In this document: positions 37,797 through 46,291 of the stretch, one piece after another
Numbering within the stretch: position 1 is the first letter of the stretch
How the letters are laid out: every line of letters starts with the position of its first letter
Source of the DNA: Cupriavidus sp.
GTDB taxonomy: Bacteria > Pseudomonadota > Gammaproteobacteria > Burkholderiales > Burkholderiaceae
DNA: 64,000 nucleotides
Direction of reading: 5' to 3'
Assembly (NCBI GenBank): GCA_031180665.1
Contig: JAPSLP010000027.1
Location: forward strand, 1-64,000
Translations under genes and position numbers: made by a program
The notes under the pieces: model-generated
What the model saw: only the letters and a program-made list of their open reading frames with translations
The model's database searches: none
Told to the model about the DNA's origin: nothing

Positions 37797-38473
37797 CGCG
37801 AAGCTCCATCGGGTGGGCCGGCATGGCGAAGCGGCGGACAGCCAGTGGAGGGCGCTCGATGCGCCGGCGCGGCAAGCGCGCCGGGCGACGGATGTTCCGG
37901 CTGCCGCGCCCTGGCCGGGCGCCCGGAAAGACACGCCGTGCACAAGCACGGCGCCAGGAATAAAAAGGTGGCTTTGCTTGCCGACGGAGTTTGACGATCA
38001 AGAAAGCGGGGTCTGGTTGCTTCCCTGATCCTCCGGCGACTGGCTACTGCCAAACGCTCCGCGTTACGGAGCGGTCCCCACAAAAGACGGTTGTCGGACG
38101 CCGCCTGGCGGCGTCGCGAAATTCGTGCGGCAGGCGCTGGCTTTGCGCTGCGGCTGGTCCGAGGACGTGATCCGGAAACTTCGGTGTCGGCGTCGTCAGA
38201 CAGTGATGCGATAGTAAATGAGAATGGATCTCATTACAAGCGTCAATTGATGGAGATACATTTTGTTACTTCACCGTCGGGACTCCTGATTCAGCGAGGA
38301 AACTCGATTCCCTTGTTGCGCTTCCCCATGCTGCCGGATTTCCTGGATCGCAACAAAATCGGCCTTGCGCCGCCATCAAGCGCTTGGATGGAGGAATAGC
38401 GGCGCTCTGTGGCGAGAAAACCGCTGTTGCAGATGCTGACCCCGCGACGGGCCAGCATCCGAAACTCAGCGCT
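37797..38473. other. 677-bp region with hairpins and an orphan Fur-like box
   Basis: No convincing gene. Hairpins CGCTCCG/CGGAGCG (38055-38073) and GACGCCGCC/GGCGGCGTC (38098-38116) precede an AT-rich stretch that holds a Fur-like box at 38217. A 50-codon frame from the ATG at 38250 to 38399 has no ribosome binding site and no recognised similarity. This may be a degraded iron-regulated gene or an RNA. Confidence 0.45.
38217..38235. promoter_or_regulatory. Fur-box-like palindrome without an obvious target
   Basis: AATGAGAATGGATCTCATT is a near palindrome (AATGAGA/TCTCATT) that matches the Fur 7-1-7 pattern at most positions. The sequence around it is AT-rich, as at a promoter. Confidence 0.6.
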
Positions 38474-39628
38474 TCAATACTTCCACAAGATCTTCTGCAG
38501 TTCCCGCGTGTCGTTGGTCCGGGTCAGTGCCAGCGCGGTGAGGATGCGCGCCTTCTGCGGCAGTTGGTCGTCGACCACGACCCAGTCGTACTTGTCGTCG
38601 GGCTGTTCGCCGTTGCGGATCACCACGCCGCTGCCGGTGCGCGAGGCGCGCACAATGTGAACGCCCTTGGCGCGCGCCGCCTTCAGCGGTTCGACCATGT
38701 ACTCGCCGACGCTGCCATTGCCGGTGCCGGCATAGACGATGGCCGTGGCGCCGTTCCTGACCGCTGCGTCGACGCTGCCCGGATTGGCGTTGCCGTAGGC
38801 ATAGACGATCGCCACTTCAGGCAGGCGGTCGATCCGGTCGATATCCCATTCGGTGGCGGTGGTGTGCGGACGGGCCGGCAGCCGGTAATACAGCGTGCGG
38901 CCCTCGACCACATAGCCGAGCGGGCCGAACGGCGAGCGGAAGGTCTCGGTCTTGAAGGTGTTGCTCTTGGTGACGTCGCGGCCGGTGTGGATCTCGTCGT
39001 TCAGCACCACCAGCGTGCCCTTGCCCTTGGAGTCAGGGCTGGATGCGACCAGCACCGCGTCGTACAGGTTCAGCGCGCCGTCGGCGCCGAGCGCCGTGCC
39101 CGGGCGCATCGAGCCGACCACCACCACCGGCTTGTCGCTCTTGAGCGTCAGGTTCAGGAAGTAGGCGGTCTCTTCGATGGTGTCGGTGCCATGCGTGATC
39201 ACGACGCCGTCCACGTCCGGCTGCTTCAGCAGTTCCGACACGCGCTTGCCCAGCTTGAGCAGGCGCTCGTTGTTGAAGCTCTCCGAACCGATCTGGAAGA
39301 TCTGCTCGCCCTTGACGTTGGCGACCTTCGAGATTTCCGGGACCGACGCGATGATCTTGTCGACCGGCACCACGGCGGATTGGTAAGCAGCGGTATTGAT
39401 GGCCGAGGCGCCGGCGCCGGCGATGGTGCCGCCGGTGCCGACGATCACGATATTGGCCTTGCGCGCCTGGGTCGGTGCGGTTGCCGCGGGGGCAGTGGCG
39501 GCTGCCGGAGCGGCCGGCGCGGCGGGCGCGACGACGGTCTGTGCGTGGGCAGCGCCCGCAAGCAGGCCGGCGCAAAGCAGCAGCGCGGCGATCGGGCGGA
39601 CGGGGTGAAGGGTGGTGGTACGGGCCAT
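38474..39628 (-). CDS. ansB: Type II (periplasmic) L-asparaginase
   Basis: Hydrolyses L-asparagine to aspartate and ammonia. The 384-residue precursor has a signal peptide (core AALLLCAGLLAGAAHA, cleavage about residue 29), an Ala/Pro/Thr linker, and the two asparaginase signatures: VGTGGTIAGAG (first catalytic Thr, about residue 66) and VVITHGTDTIEETAYFL (second Thr and Asp, about 143-159). A Lys typical of the second triad is in the following segment. Export and signatures support the high-affinity periplasmic type rather than cytoplasmic AnsA. GAGGAG precedes the ATG. Flanking genes are not obviously connected. Confidence 0.92.
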   Translation of the reverse strand: MARTTTLHPVRPIAALLLCAGLLAGAAHAQTVVAPAAPAAPAAATAPAATAPTQARKANIVIVGTGGTIAGAGASAINTAAYQSAVVPVDKIIASVPEISKVANVKGEQIFQIGSESFNNERLLKLGKRVSELLKQPDVDGVVITHGTDTIEETAYFLNLTLKSDKPVVVVGSMRPGTALGADGALNLYDAVLVASSPDSKGKGTLVVLNDEIHTGRDVTKSNTFKTETFRSPFGPLGYVVEGRTLYYRLPARPHTTATEWDIDRIDRLPEVAIVYAYGNANPGSVDAAVRNGATAIVYAGTGNGSVGEYMVEPLKAARAKGVHIVRASRTGSGVVIRNGEQPDDKYDWVVVDDQLPQKARILTALALTRTNDTRELQKILWKY

Positions 39629-39873
39629 GATGCTCCTCTGAATGGATGGCTTCGCGTCGCCTTGTGAGCGCGCGGCCGTGTGCAACTGTCCTTGTTCGTA
39701 TTGGATGCCCTGCGCCTGCCGGCCCGGTTGTTCACCGCGTCACGTCAAGCGCAGAGCGTGGACTATACACACGCGATCGAGAGCCTTCCAGAGGTGGCCT
39801 GAGTCGGCCCTGAAGGGCTCGGCCGCAGCTTGCGCGACGGCCGGCCACGCCGTTCGTCGTCTGCCTGGTCCCT

Positions 39874-40524
39874 TTAGTGTTCGCCGCGGCGATAAAGCGC
39901 CAGCAGTACGCCAAGACACAGCAGCGTAGCGCCGCAAGCAGGGCCGACCCATGCACGGCCGCTGCCGGCATGGCGTTTGAGGCGCGCACCGGCCGCGCCG
40001 TACGACACCAAGGTGAGAACACGAGCGACAGCCTGGGCGGCTGCCAACCAAAGGTACTGGCGGAGCAGCGGCTGGCCGGCGTCAACGAAATGAGGAAGGA
40101 ATGCGGAGAAAAACAGCAGCGCCTTGGGGTTCGTGATGCCCACCACAAAGCTCTGGCGGATGAGTCCTCGCGGTGACATATGCGCGATGTCGGGCCAAGC
40201 CGCTGACGGCTCGAGCCCGTCCGGTTTTCGCCCCGCCGTGCTCGATGGGAACAGCATCCTGGCGCCCAGGTAGCAAATGTAAGCCGCCCCCGCCCATTTG
40301 ATCGCGTTGAAGGCGCTCTGCGAGCTTGCCAGCAAGGTGCCCAGGCCGCAGGCCAGTGCCGCGACGATAAGCAGGTCCGCCGCGATCGCCCCGACCAGTC
40401 CCCAACTGGCCCGTCCCAGACCGTGCCGCGCCCCATTTGTGATCGCCAGAATCACCGCAGGCCCGGGGATAGCCTGGGCAAGCAATGCGGCGCCGAAGTA
40501 AACAAGGACCCTTGAAGATGTCAT
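39874..40524 (-). CDS. LysE/RhtB-family amino acid exporter
   Basis: A 216-residue inner-membrane exporter with about six helices. The family start is clear: FGAALLAQAIPGPAVILAITNGARHG with the conserved Pro-Gly-Pro (about residue 21), followed by GLVGAIAADLLIVAALACGLG and the SFVVGITNPKALLFFSAFLPHFVD motif in the middle. The substrate is probably an amino acid such as threonine or homoserine lactone type, not resolvable here. The ATG at 40524 was chosen because it gives the usual short N-terminus. It is 245 bp from the asparaginase gene on the same strand. Confidence 0.87.
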   Translation of the reverse strand: MTSSRVLVYFGAALLAQAIPGPAVILAITNGARHGLGRASWGLVGAIAADLLIVAALACGLGTLLASSQSAFNAIKWAGAAYICYLGARMLFPSSTAGRKPDGLEPSAAWPDIAHMSPRGLIRQSFVVGITNPKALLFFSAFLPHFVDAGQPLLRQYLWLAAAQAVARVLTLVSYGAAGARLKRHAGSGRAWVGPACGATLLCLGVLLALYRRGEH

Positions 40525-40957
40525 GGCGGCATTCCTATTCGCAGAGGCAATCCTGTCGGTCCTGGTACCGGACAACGGCGTACCTCATATGACGTTGAAA
40601 AATCGGGTTCGGGATCGGTACAGAGTCGCGGGCTGCAACGCCGTGACGCGAGGCGCCATTGAAGCCGACGGTCGAACCTGAACTGTCATGGATGGACGCG
40701 GCCTATCGGGTTTGGTACGGATGCGCCAGGCGCGCATACGCGAGCGGATATCCGGTGAGGAGGGCCGCATGAGGGAAGCGATGGGGATCGGGGCGGCAAC
40801 CCGCTTCAACAGCGAACGGAGGGCGATGGGAGTGGAACTGCGTTCCGGGCATATCCGGAACAAGACCGGGGCAGGACGTCGCGCGGGTGCGATAGGACGC
40901 TGGATGTGCCGACGGGCCGCGATGGCGGCCCGTCGGATTCATGCAAGAGAAGACAGT
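40525..40957. other. 433-bp region without a recognised gene
   Basis: Several short frames cross this space (for example 40585-40863 on the minus strand) but none has a ribosome binding site, natural composition or similarity I recognise. It could be remnant coding sequence. Confidence 0.45.
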
Positions 40958-41030
40958 CGGCTCAAGCGGTGCGACTCAAGCGGTGCGGCTCAAGCGGTGC
41001 GGCTCAAGCGGTGCGGCTCAAGCCGTGCGA
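40958..41030 (-). repeat. 14-bp tandem array after the chemoreceptor stop codon
   Basis: Five units of CGGCTCAAGCGGTG (two with a single change) and a partial sixth unit reach the chemoreceptor stop (41031-41033). On the minus strand each unit contains TTGAG, so TGA recurs every 14 bp. Confidence 0.88.
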
Positions 41031-42584
41031 TCAAGCCGCCAACCGGAACGTCCCCACCGCCCGATGCAGTGCATCGGCCTGGTCTTCCAGCGACGCCGCG
41101 GCCGCCGCCGCCTGTTCGACCAGCGCCGCATTCTGCTGTGCCATCTGGTCCATTTGCGTGACGGCCTGGTTCACCTGCTCGATGCCGCCGGTCTGCTCCT
41201 CGGTGGCGGCGCGCATCTCGCCGATCAGGTCGGTGACGCGCTTGACGGCCTCGACGATCTCGCCCATCGCCTTGCCGGCGTTCTCGACCAGCGCCGAGCC
41301 GTCCTCGACGCGCTGCGCCGAGTTGCCGATCAGCGCCTTGATTTCCTTGGCGGCGGTGGCGCTGCGCTGGGCCAGGCTGCGCACTTCGCCGGCCACCACG
41401 GCAAAGCCGCGGCCCTGGTCGCCGGCGCGGGCCGCTTCGACCGCGGCGTTCAGCGCCAGGATATTGGTCTGGAACGCGATGCCCTCGATCACGCCGATGA
41501 TGTCGACCACCTTGCCCGACGCGTCCTTGATCTCGCCCATCGTGGAGACCACCTGATGGACGATCTCGCCACCGCGCACCGCGATCTCCGACGCGCCCTC
41601 GGCAAGGCGGCTGGCCTGGCGCGCGTTGTCGGCGGTCTGGCGCACGGTGCTGGTCAGCTGTTCCATGCTGGCGGCGGTCTCCTCGAGCGAGGCGGCCTGT
41701 TCCTCGCTGCGGCGCGACAGGTCGGCGTTGCCGGCGGCGATCTGCTTGGCCGCACCGGCGATCGAATCGGCCGAGCCGCGGATGGTGCCGATCGCGCCGG
41801 TCAGGCGCTGCTGCATCTGTGCCATCGCAAACAGCACGCTGCGCTGGTCGCCCGGCGCGACCTCGACGCGGCTGGCCAGATCGCCTTCCGCGATCCGGCT
41901 GGCGATATGCGAGGTGAGCGCCGGCTCACCGCCAAGCTGTTTGTGCAGGCCGTTCGCGATACGGACGACGACCAGGCTCATCAGCGTGCCGACCACCAGC
42001 AGCAGCCCCAGCGATTGCCACAGCGCGGCGCGGAAGGCCGCGTCGATGTCGTCCAGATAGACACCCGAGATGAAGTTCCAGTCCCACTGCTTGAAGTTGG
42101 CGACATAGCTCAGCTTCGGTTGCGGCGCTTCGGCGCCCGGCTTGGGCCACAGGTAGTGGACGAACCCCGTGCCCGCCCCCTTGCCGATCTCCGCAATGTC
42201 CCGGAACAGGTAAGTGCCGGCCGGGTCCTTGAAGTCGGCCATGCTCTTGCCGTTCATCTCCGACTTGATCGGGTGCATCACGACCACGGTATCCGAGCGC
42301 ATCAGCGTGAAATAGCCGTCGCTGCCAAAGCGCATGGCGCGCACCTTGTCGACGGCGAATTCCTTGGCCTGCTCGACCGTCAGCTTGCCGGCCCTGGCCT
42401 CGGCCTCATAGGCCTTGACTACCGACAGCGCGGTCTCGGTGACATGGACCAGGTCGGTGCGCCGCTCGTCCAGTCGCATGTTGCGCATCTGCCAGGCGTC
42501 CCACAACACCAGCGCCAGCAGGCACACCCAGCTCAGTACCAATGGCAGCAGCAGTTTCTTCCTCAAACTAAGACGTTCCAGCAT
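41031..42584 (-). CDS. Methyl-accepting chemotaxis protein
   Basis: A 517-residue chemoreceptor. TM helix about 11-30, a single-Cache periplasmic sensor (about 35-185, with [25 protein letters not shown]), TM helix about 188-210, HAMP (about 212-265) and the long cytoplasmic coiled coil. The signalling tip [36 protein letters not shown] (about 361-396) is canonical. The C-terminus GTFRLAA lacks the pentapeptide that tethers CheR and CheB in some receptors. Cache type suggests a small organic acid or amino acid ligand. A 14-bp array begins right at its stop. Confidence 0.93.
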   Translation of the reverse strand: MLERLSLRKKLLLPLVLSWVCLLALVLWDAWQMRNMRLDERRTDLVHVTETALSVVKAYEAEARAGKLTVEQAKEFAVDKVRAMRFGSDGYFTLMRSDTVVVMHPIKSEMNGKSMADFKDPAGTYLFRDIAEIGKGAGTGFVHYLWPKPGAEAPQPKLSYVANFKQWDWNFISGVYLDDIDAAFRAALWQSLGLLLVVGTLMSLVVVRIANGLHKQLGGEPALTSHIASRIAEGDLASRVEVAPGDQRSVLFAMAQMQQRLTGAIGTIRGSADSIAGAAKQIAAGNADLSRRSEEQAASLEETAASMEQLTSTVRQTADNARQASRLAEGASEIAVRGGEIVHQVVSTMGEIKDASGKVVDIIGVIEGIAFQTNILALNAAVEAARAGDQGRGFAVVAGEVRSLAQRSATAAKEIKALIGNSAQRVEDGSALVENAGKAMGEIVEAVKRVTDLIGEMRAATEEQTGGIEQVNQAVTQMDQMAQQNAALVEQAAAAAASLEDQADALHRAVGTFRLAA

Positions 42585-42964
42585 CGTGTTTCCTCGTGGT
42601 CCACCGTGAAAATTGTGTTTGTCGGCGGCATAACGGCGCACGGCCGGACAAACTTGACCGGCATCGGCCTAGGGCTTTCCATGAGTGCAAATGAGGGCAA
42701 AATCGTGCCTGTACGGGTAAAGTTACATGCACTTACTTACAAGTTGGGGTCGCGTGAAATGCGTTGTAATACTTATTAATCACGTGTGGATTGCAGGACC
42801 AAATGAGAACAATTATTCTTTCGGTCTCCTGAAACTTGCCTTACCTCCCGCTACGACGGCCGACGACGGCATGAGCCCGCGGCAATACGCCGTCCCGCCG
42901 CCGCCGTCCCGCACGCCGCATTGCCCCGGCGACGAGCAACACGCAGTGGCGCCGGAACACAGTC
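42585..42964. promoter_or_regulatory. AT-rich divergent promoter region with a Fur-like box
   Basis: The 380 bp between the chemoreceptor and the PepSY gene are distinctly AT-richer than their surroundings, especially about 42660-42825. They must hold promoters in both directions. A Fur-like site is at 42799-42817. Confidence 0.55.
42799..42817. promoter_or_regulatory. Fur-box-like site upstream of the PepSY-ApbE operon
   Basis: The stretch CCAAATGAGAACAATTATT matches the Fur 19-bp consensus at 12 positions. It lies 147 bp before the first PepSY start codon in AT-rich DNA, so iron repression of the operon is plausible. Confidence 0.5.
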
Positions 42965-43714
42965 ATGACCGAATCCCGCCAGGAAACCCGCTTGGAGTCG
43001 CGCTCGGAGCCGCGCTCGGAGCCGCGCTTGGAGCCGCGTATTGAACCCCATATGGCCGCGGCGCAGCAGCGCCGGGCGTTCTGGCTCAAGCATCTGCACC
43101 AATGGCACTGGATCAGCTCCGCGCTCTGCCTGATCGGCATGCTGCTGTTCGCCGTCACCGGCTTCACGCTGAACCATGCCGGCCAGATCGAGGCCGAGCC
43201 AACAGTCGTGTCCCGCAATGCCGAGGCGCCGGGCCAGGTGCTGGCGGCGTTGAAGGCCCGCAAGGCGGACCTTGCCCGTGACAACGGCGAAAACGGGGAT
43301 AGCGCCGGCCAGGACAAGGGCCCGGTTCCGATCGAACTGGCCGACTGGCTGCAGCGCGAGTTCGATGTCGACGCCCATGGCCGCGAGGCCGAATGGTCCG
43401 CCGACGAGATCTACGTGCCGTTGCCGCGCCCGGGCGGGGACGCCTGGGTCAGCGTCGCGCTGGACAGCGGCGAGACGCAGTACGAGCTGACCACGCGAGG
43501 CTGGATCTCCTACCTGAACGATCTGCACAAGGGCCGCAACACCGGCGGTGCCTGGAGCCTGTTCCTGGACGTGTTCGCGTTTGCCTGCCTGGTGTTCTGC
43601 GTGACCGGCCTGTTCCTGCTGAAGCTGCACGCCGGCGGGCGTGTCGCCACCTGGCCGCTGGTCGGCCTGGGGCTGGTGGCGCCGCTGCTGCTGGCCATCC
43701 TGTTTATCCATTGA
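42965..43714 (+). CDS. PepSY-associated membrane protein
   Basis: A 249-residue inner-membrane protein with an N-terminal helix (about 50-72, ISSALCLIGMLLFAVTGFTLNH), a periplasmic domain of about 120 residues and two C-terminal helices (about 195-248). His residues next to the first helix (KHLHQWHW) may bind haem, as in related PepSY-TM reductases. The first 29 residues are a Glu/Arg/Pro/Ser repeat encoded by 12-bp units; the ATG at 43052 would skip it, and neither start has a good ribosome site. It heads the DUF2271-DUF4198-ApbE-reductase operon and probably carries electrons across the membrane. Confidence 0.8.
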   Translation: MTESRQETRLESRSEPRSEPRLEPRIEPHMAAAQQRRAFWLKHLHQWHWISSALCLIGMLLFAVTGFTLNHAGQIEAEPTVVSRNAEAPGQVLAALKARKADLARDNGENGDSAGQDKGPVPIELADWLQREFDVDAHGREAEWSADEIYVPLPRPGGDAWVSVALDSGETQYELTTRGWISYLNDLHKGRNTGGAWSLFLDVFAFACLVFCVTGLFLLKLHAGGRVATWPLVGLGLVAPLLLAILFIH

Positions 43715-43726
43715 CGAGGTTCCTGT

Positions 43727-44272
43727 ATGCGTCGTTTGCTTAGCGTCTCCATGACCGGCCTGGGTGGCCTGGCGGCGGTGTCGTTCGCCGCGCCCGCCAT
43801 GGCGGCGGAGATCAGCGTCAAGGTCGAGATTCCGCGCCTGAGCGTCGCCGAATATCACCGTCCCTATGTGGCGATATGGCTCGAGCGCGCCGACCAGAGC
43901 CCGGTGCAGACCTTGTCGGTCTGGTACGACGTCAAGCTGAAGAACGCCGAGGGCACCAAGTGGCTCAAGGACATGCGCCAGTGGTGGCGCAAGGCCGGCC
44001 GCGATCTGCAGATGCCGGCCGACGGCATTTCCGGCGCGACGCGCGCACCGGGCGAACACACCGTGACCTTCACCGACGGCAAGGCGCCGCTGGGCAAGTT
44101 GCCCGCGGGCGAATACCAGCTGGTGGTCGAGGCCGCGCGAGAGGTGGGCGGCCGCGAGCTGCTGCGCGTGCCGTTCGCCTGGCCGCCCGAAGGTGCCAAA
44201 TCCGGCGCGAATTCGGCGCAGGCCAAAGGCCAGCACGAGCTCGGCGCCGTCACCGTCAGCCTGAAGCCGTGA
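43727..44272 (+). CDS. DUF2271 exported protein, probable FMN carrier
   Basis: A 181-residue exported protein: signal peptide to about residue 26 (APAMAA), then one domain beginning [26 protein letters not shown], which I recall as DUF2271. A central segment [13 protein letters not shown] (about residues 99-111) contains Ser-Gly-Ala-Thr, similar to the sequence in which ApbE links FMN to Thr in FMN-bind proteins. With apbE three genes away, I infer that this Thr is flavinylated and the protein is an extracytoplasmic flavin electron carrier. It starts 12 bp after the PepSY gene. Function is not experimentally known to me. Confidence 0.78.
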   Translation: MRRLLSVSMTGLGGLAAVSFAAPAMAAEISVKVEIPRLSVAEYHRPYVAIWLERADQSPVQTLSVWYDVKLKNAEGTKWLKDMRQWWRKAGRDLQMPADGISGATRAPGEHTVTFTDGKAPLGKLPAGEYQLVVEAAREVGGRELLRVPFAWPPEGAKSGANSAQAKGQHELGAVTVSLKP

Positions 44273-44343
44273 GCGGGGCGCGCCGCACCGCCGTCCGCCG
44301 CACTCCTTTCGTCCTTTCCCGATCCCGTGCCCTGGAGCTCTCG

Positions 44344-45168
44344 ATGAACCGTTCCGCGATGTCCATTTCCGCCAGGCTGTCCGCGCTGGCCCTGGTTGCA
44401 CTGCTGCCGCTGTCCGCGCACGCGCACCGCCAATGGCTGCTGCCGTCGGCCACCGTGCTGTCGGGCAGCGACCCGTGGGTAACCGTCGACGCGGCGGTGT
44501 CCAACGACCTGTTCTACTTCGAGCATTTCCCGCTGCGCCTGGACAACCTGACCGTCAGCGCGCCGGACGGCAGCCCGGCCAAGGCCGAGAACCAGAGCAC
44601 CGGCCGCTATCGCAGCACCTTCGACGTGCACCTGAGCGCGCCGGGCACCTACAAGCTGGCGGTGGTCAACAACGGCCTGTTCGCCAGCTACAAGGAGAAC
44701 GGCCAGACCAAGCGCTGGCGCGGCTCGGCCGAGGACTTCGCGCAGAAGGTGCCGGCCAACGCGCAGGAGTTGCAGGTGACCCAGTCCGAGAGCCGGCTCG
44801 AAACCTTCGTGACGGCCGGCAAGCCGACCACCCAGGCGTTGAAGACCACCGGCCGCGGGCTGGAACTGGCCCCGGTCACGCATCCGAACGATCTGTTCGC
44901 CGGCGAGCCGGCCAATTTCCGGCTGCTGCTCGACGGTAAGCCGGCGGCCAACGTCGAGGTCGAAGTGGTGCCCGGCGGCAACCGCTATCGCGACCAGCTC
45001 GGCGAGATGAAGGTCAAGACCGATGCCGACGGCAAGTTCACCGTCAAGTGGCCGTCGCCGGGCATGTACTGGATCGAGGCCGAGGTGCGCGATGACAAGG
45101 TCTCGCTCAAGCCCGCCAAGGCGCGCCGCGCGGCCTATATGGCGACCTTCGAGGTGCTGCCGCAGTAA
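44344..45168 (+). CDS. DUF4198 periplasmic protein
   Basis: A 274-residue exported protein with signal peptide (about 1-26, ending SAHA) and then [14 protein letters not shown], the His-led start typical of DUF4198 proteins. Two beta-rich halves follow; the second (about 180-270) looks like a carboxypeptidase-regulatory or Cna-B type fold ([25 protein letters not shown]). The mature N-terminal His could bind metal. DUF4198 genes recur with TonB and nickel, cobalt or iron transport genes. It is in the PepSY-DUF2271-ApbE operon. Biochemical role is unknown. Confidence 0.8.
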   Translation: MNRSAMSISARLSALALVALLPLSAHAHRQWLLPSATVLSGSDPWVTVDAAVSNDLFYFEHFPLRLDNLTVSAPDGSPAKAENQSTGRYRSTFDVHLSAPGTYKLAVVNNGLFASYKENGQTKRWRGSAEDFAQKVPANAQELQVTQSESRLETFVTAGKPTTQALKTTGRGLELAPVTHPNDLFAGEPANFRLLLDGKPAANVEVEVVPGGNRYRDQLGEMKVKTDADGKFTVKWPSPGMYWIEAEVRDDKVSLKPAKARRAAYMATFEVLPQ

Positions 45169-45190
45169 GCGCGGCGGATTGGGTCCTCCG

Positions 45191-46291
45191 ATGCTGTCGA
45201 TGTGCGCCGCCGCGGCGCCTCCCACGCAGTCCGCGCCGGCATCCGCCGCGAGGCGCGTGCTGGTGCCGCTGCAATTCGATGCGCCGCCGTCGCCGCCCGA
45301 AGGCGCGGTGGTGCTGCATCGATGCGGCGGGCAGACGATGGGGACCACCTGGTCGGTGCGCTGCCTGCTGGCGGGCAAGGACGCGCGCGATGACGCGCCC
45401 GATGTCGATGTCGCTGCCATCGAATCCGGCATCGATGCGCTGCTCGCGCAGATCGTCGCGCAGATGAGCAACTGGCTCGACGATTCGGATATCGGCCGCT
45501 TCAACGGCGCGCAGGCCGGCACCTGGCTGTCGTTGCCGCCCGCCTGCTTCTCGGTGCTGCAGGCCGCGCTGGCGGTCGCGCGCGACAGCGGCGGGGCCTA
45601 CGATCCGAGCGCCGGACCGCTGGTGTCGCTGTGGGGCTTCGGGCCGGACGGTCCACGCGCGGTGCCGCCGACCGCCGCTGAGGTCGAAGCGGCGCGCGCC
45701 CGCTGCGGCTGGGCGCGCATCGAACTCGACGAGGCAGGGCACCGTGCGCGCCAGCCCGGCGGCGTGTCGATCGACCTGTGCGCGATCGCCAAGGGCTATG
45801 CAGTCGACGCGGTATCGGCATGGCTGTCGGCGCGCGGCGTGTCGCACCATCTGGTCGAGATCGGCGGTGAGCTGCGCGGCGAAGGCGTCAAGCCGGACGG
45901 CATGCCGTGGTGGGTCGAACTCGAAAGCCCGCCGCCCACTGACGATACCCGCGCTGCCGATGCCGCCGTGCAGACGGTGGTAGCGCTGCACGGCCTGGCG
46001 GTCGCGACCTCCGGCGATTACCGGCGCTATTTCGACAGCGGCGGCCGCCGCTACGCCCACACGCTCGATCCCCGTACCGGCTATCCGGTCAGCCACGCGC
46101 TGGCGGCGGTGACCGTGCTGCATCGGCAATGCATGATGGCCGATGCGCTGTCGACCGCGCTGACCGTGCTTGGGCCCGAGGCCGGCATGGCCTTCGCCGC
46201 GCAGCGCGGCATCGCGGCGCGGATGCTGCTGCGCACGCCGCACGGCTTTACCGAACGCGTTTCGCCGGCCTTCGCGGCGATGCTTGCATGA
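45191..46291 (+). CDS. apbE: FAD:protein FMN transferase (ApbE)
   Basis: Transfers FMN from FAD to a Thr of partner proteins. The 366-residue protein has the family motifs: GGQTMGTTWSV (about 47-57), DPSAGPLVSLWGFG, DLCAIAKGYAVD, GGELRGEG, HTLDPRTGYPV (about 297-307) and the metal-binding ADALSTAL. The N-terminus before the domain is Ala/Pro-rich and shows no clear signal peptide or lipobox, so it may act inside the cell or start differently. It starts 22 bp after the DUF4198 gene and overlaps the next gene by 4 bp. The likely target is the Thr of SGAT in the DUF2271 protein. Confidence 0.92.
   Translation: MLSMCAAAAPPTQSAPASAARRVLVPLQFDAPPSPPEGAVVLHRCGGQTMGTTWSVRCLLAGKDARDDAPDVDVAAIESGIDALLAQIVAQMSNWLDDSDIGRFNGAQAGTWLSLPPACFSVLQAALAVARDSGGAYDPSAGPLVSLWGFGPDGPRAVPPTAAEVEAARARCGWARIELDEAGHRARQPGGVSIDLCAIAKGYAVDAVSAWLSARGVSHHLVEIGGELRGEGVKPDGMPWWVELESPPPTDDTRAADAAVQTVVALHGLAVATSGDYRRYFDSGGRRYAHTLDPRTGYPVSHALAAVTVLHRQCMMADALSTALTVLGPEAGMAFAAQRGIAARMLLRTPHGFTERVSPAFAAMLA

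Noticed and set aside
38250..38399. A 50-codon gene downstream of the Fur-like box
   Set aside because: No Shine-Dalgarno and no recognised similarity; kept only as a possibility in the findings.
40585..40863. A minus-strand gene between lysE and the chemoreceptor
   Set aside because: Composition and lack of a ribosome site do not support it; no similarity recognised.
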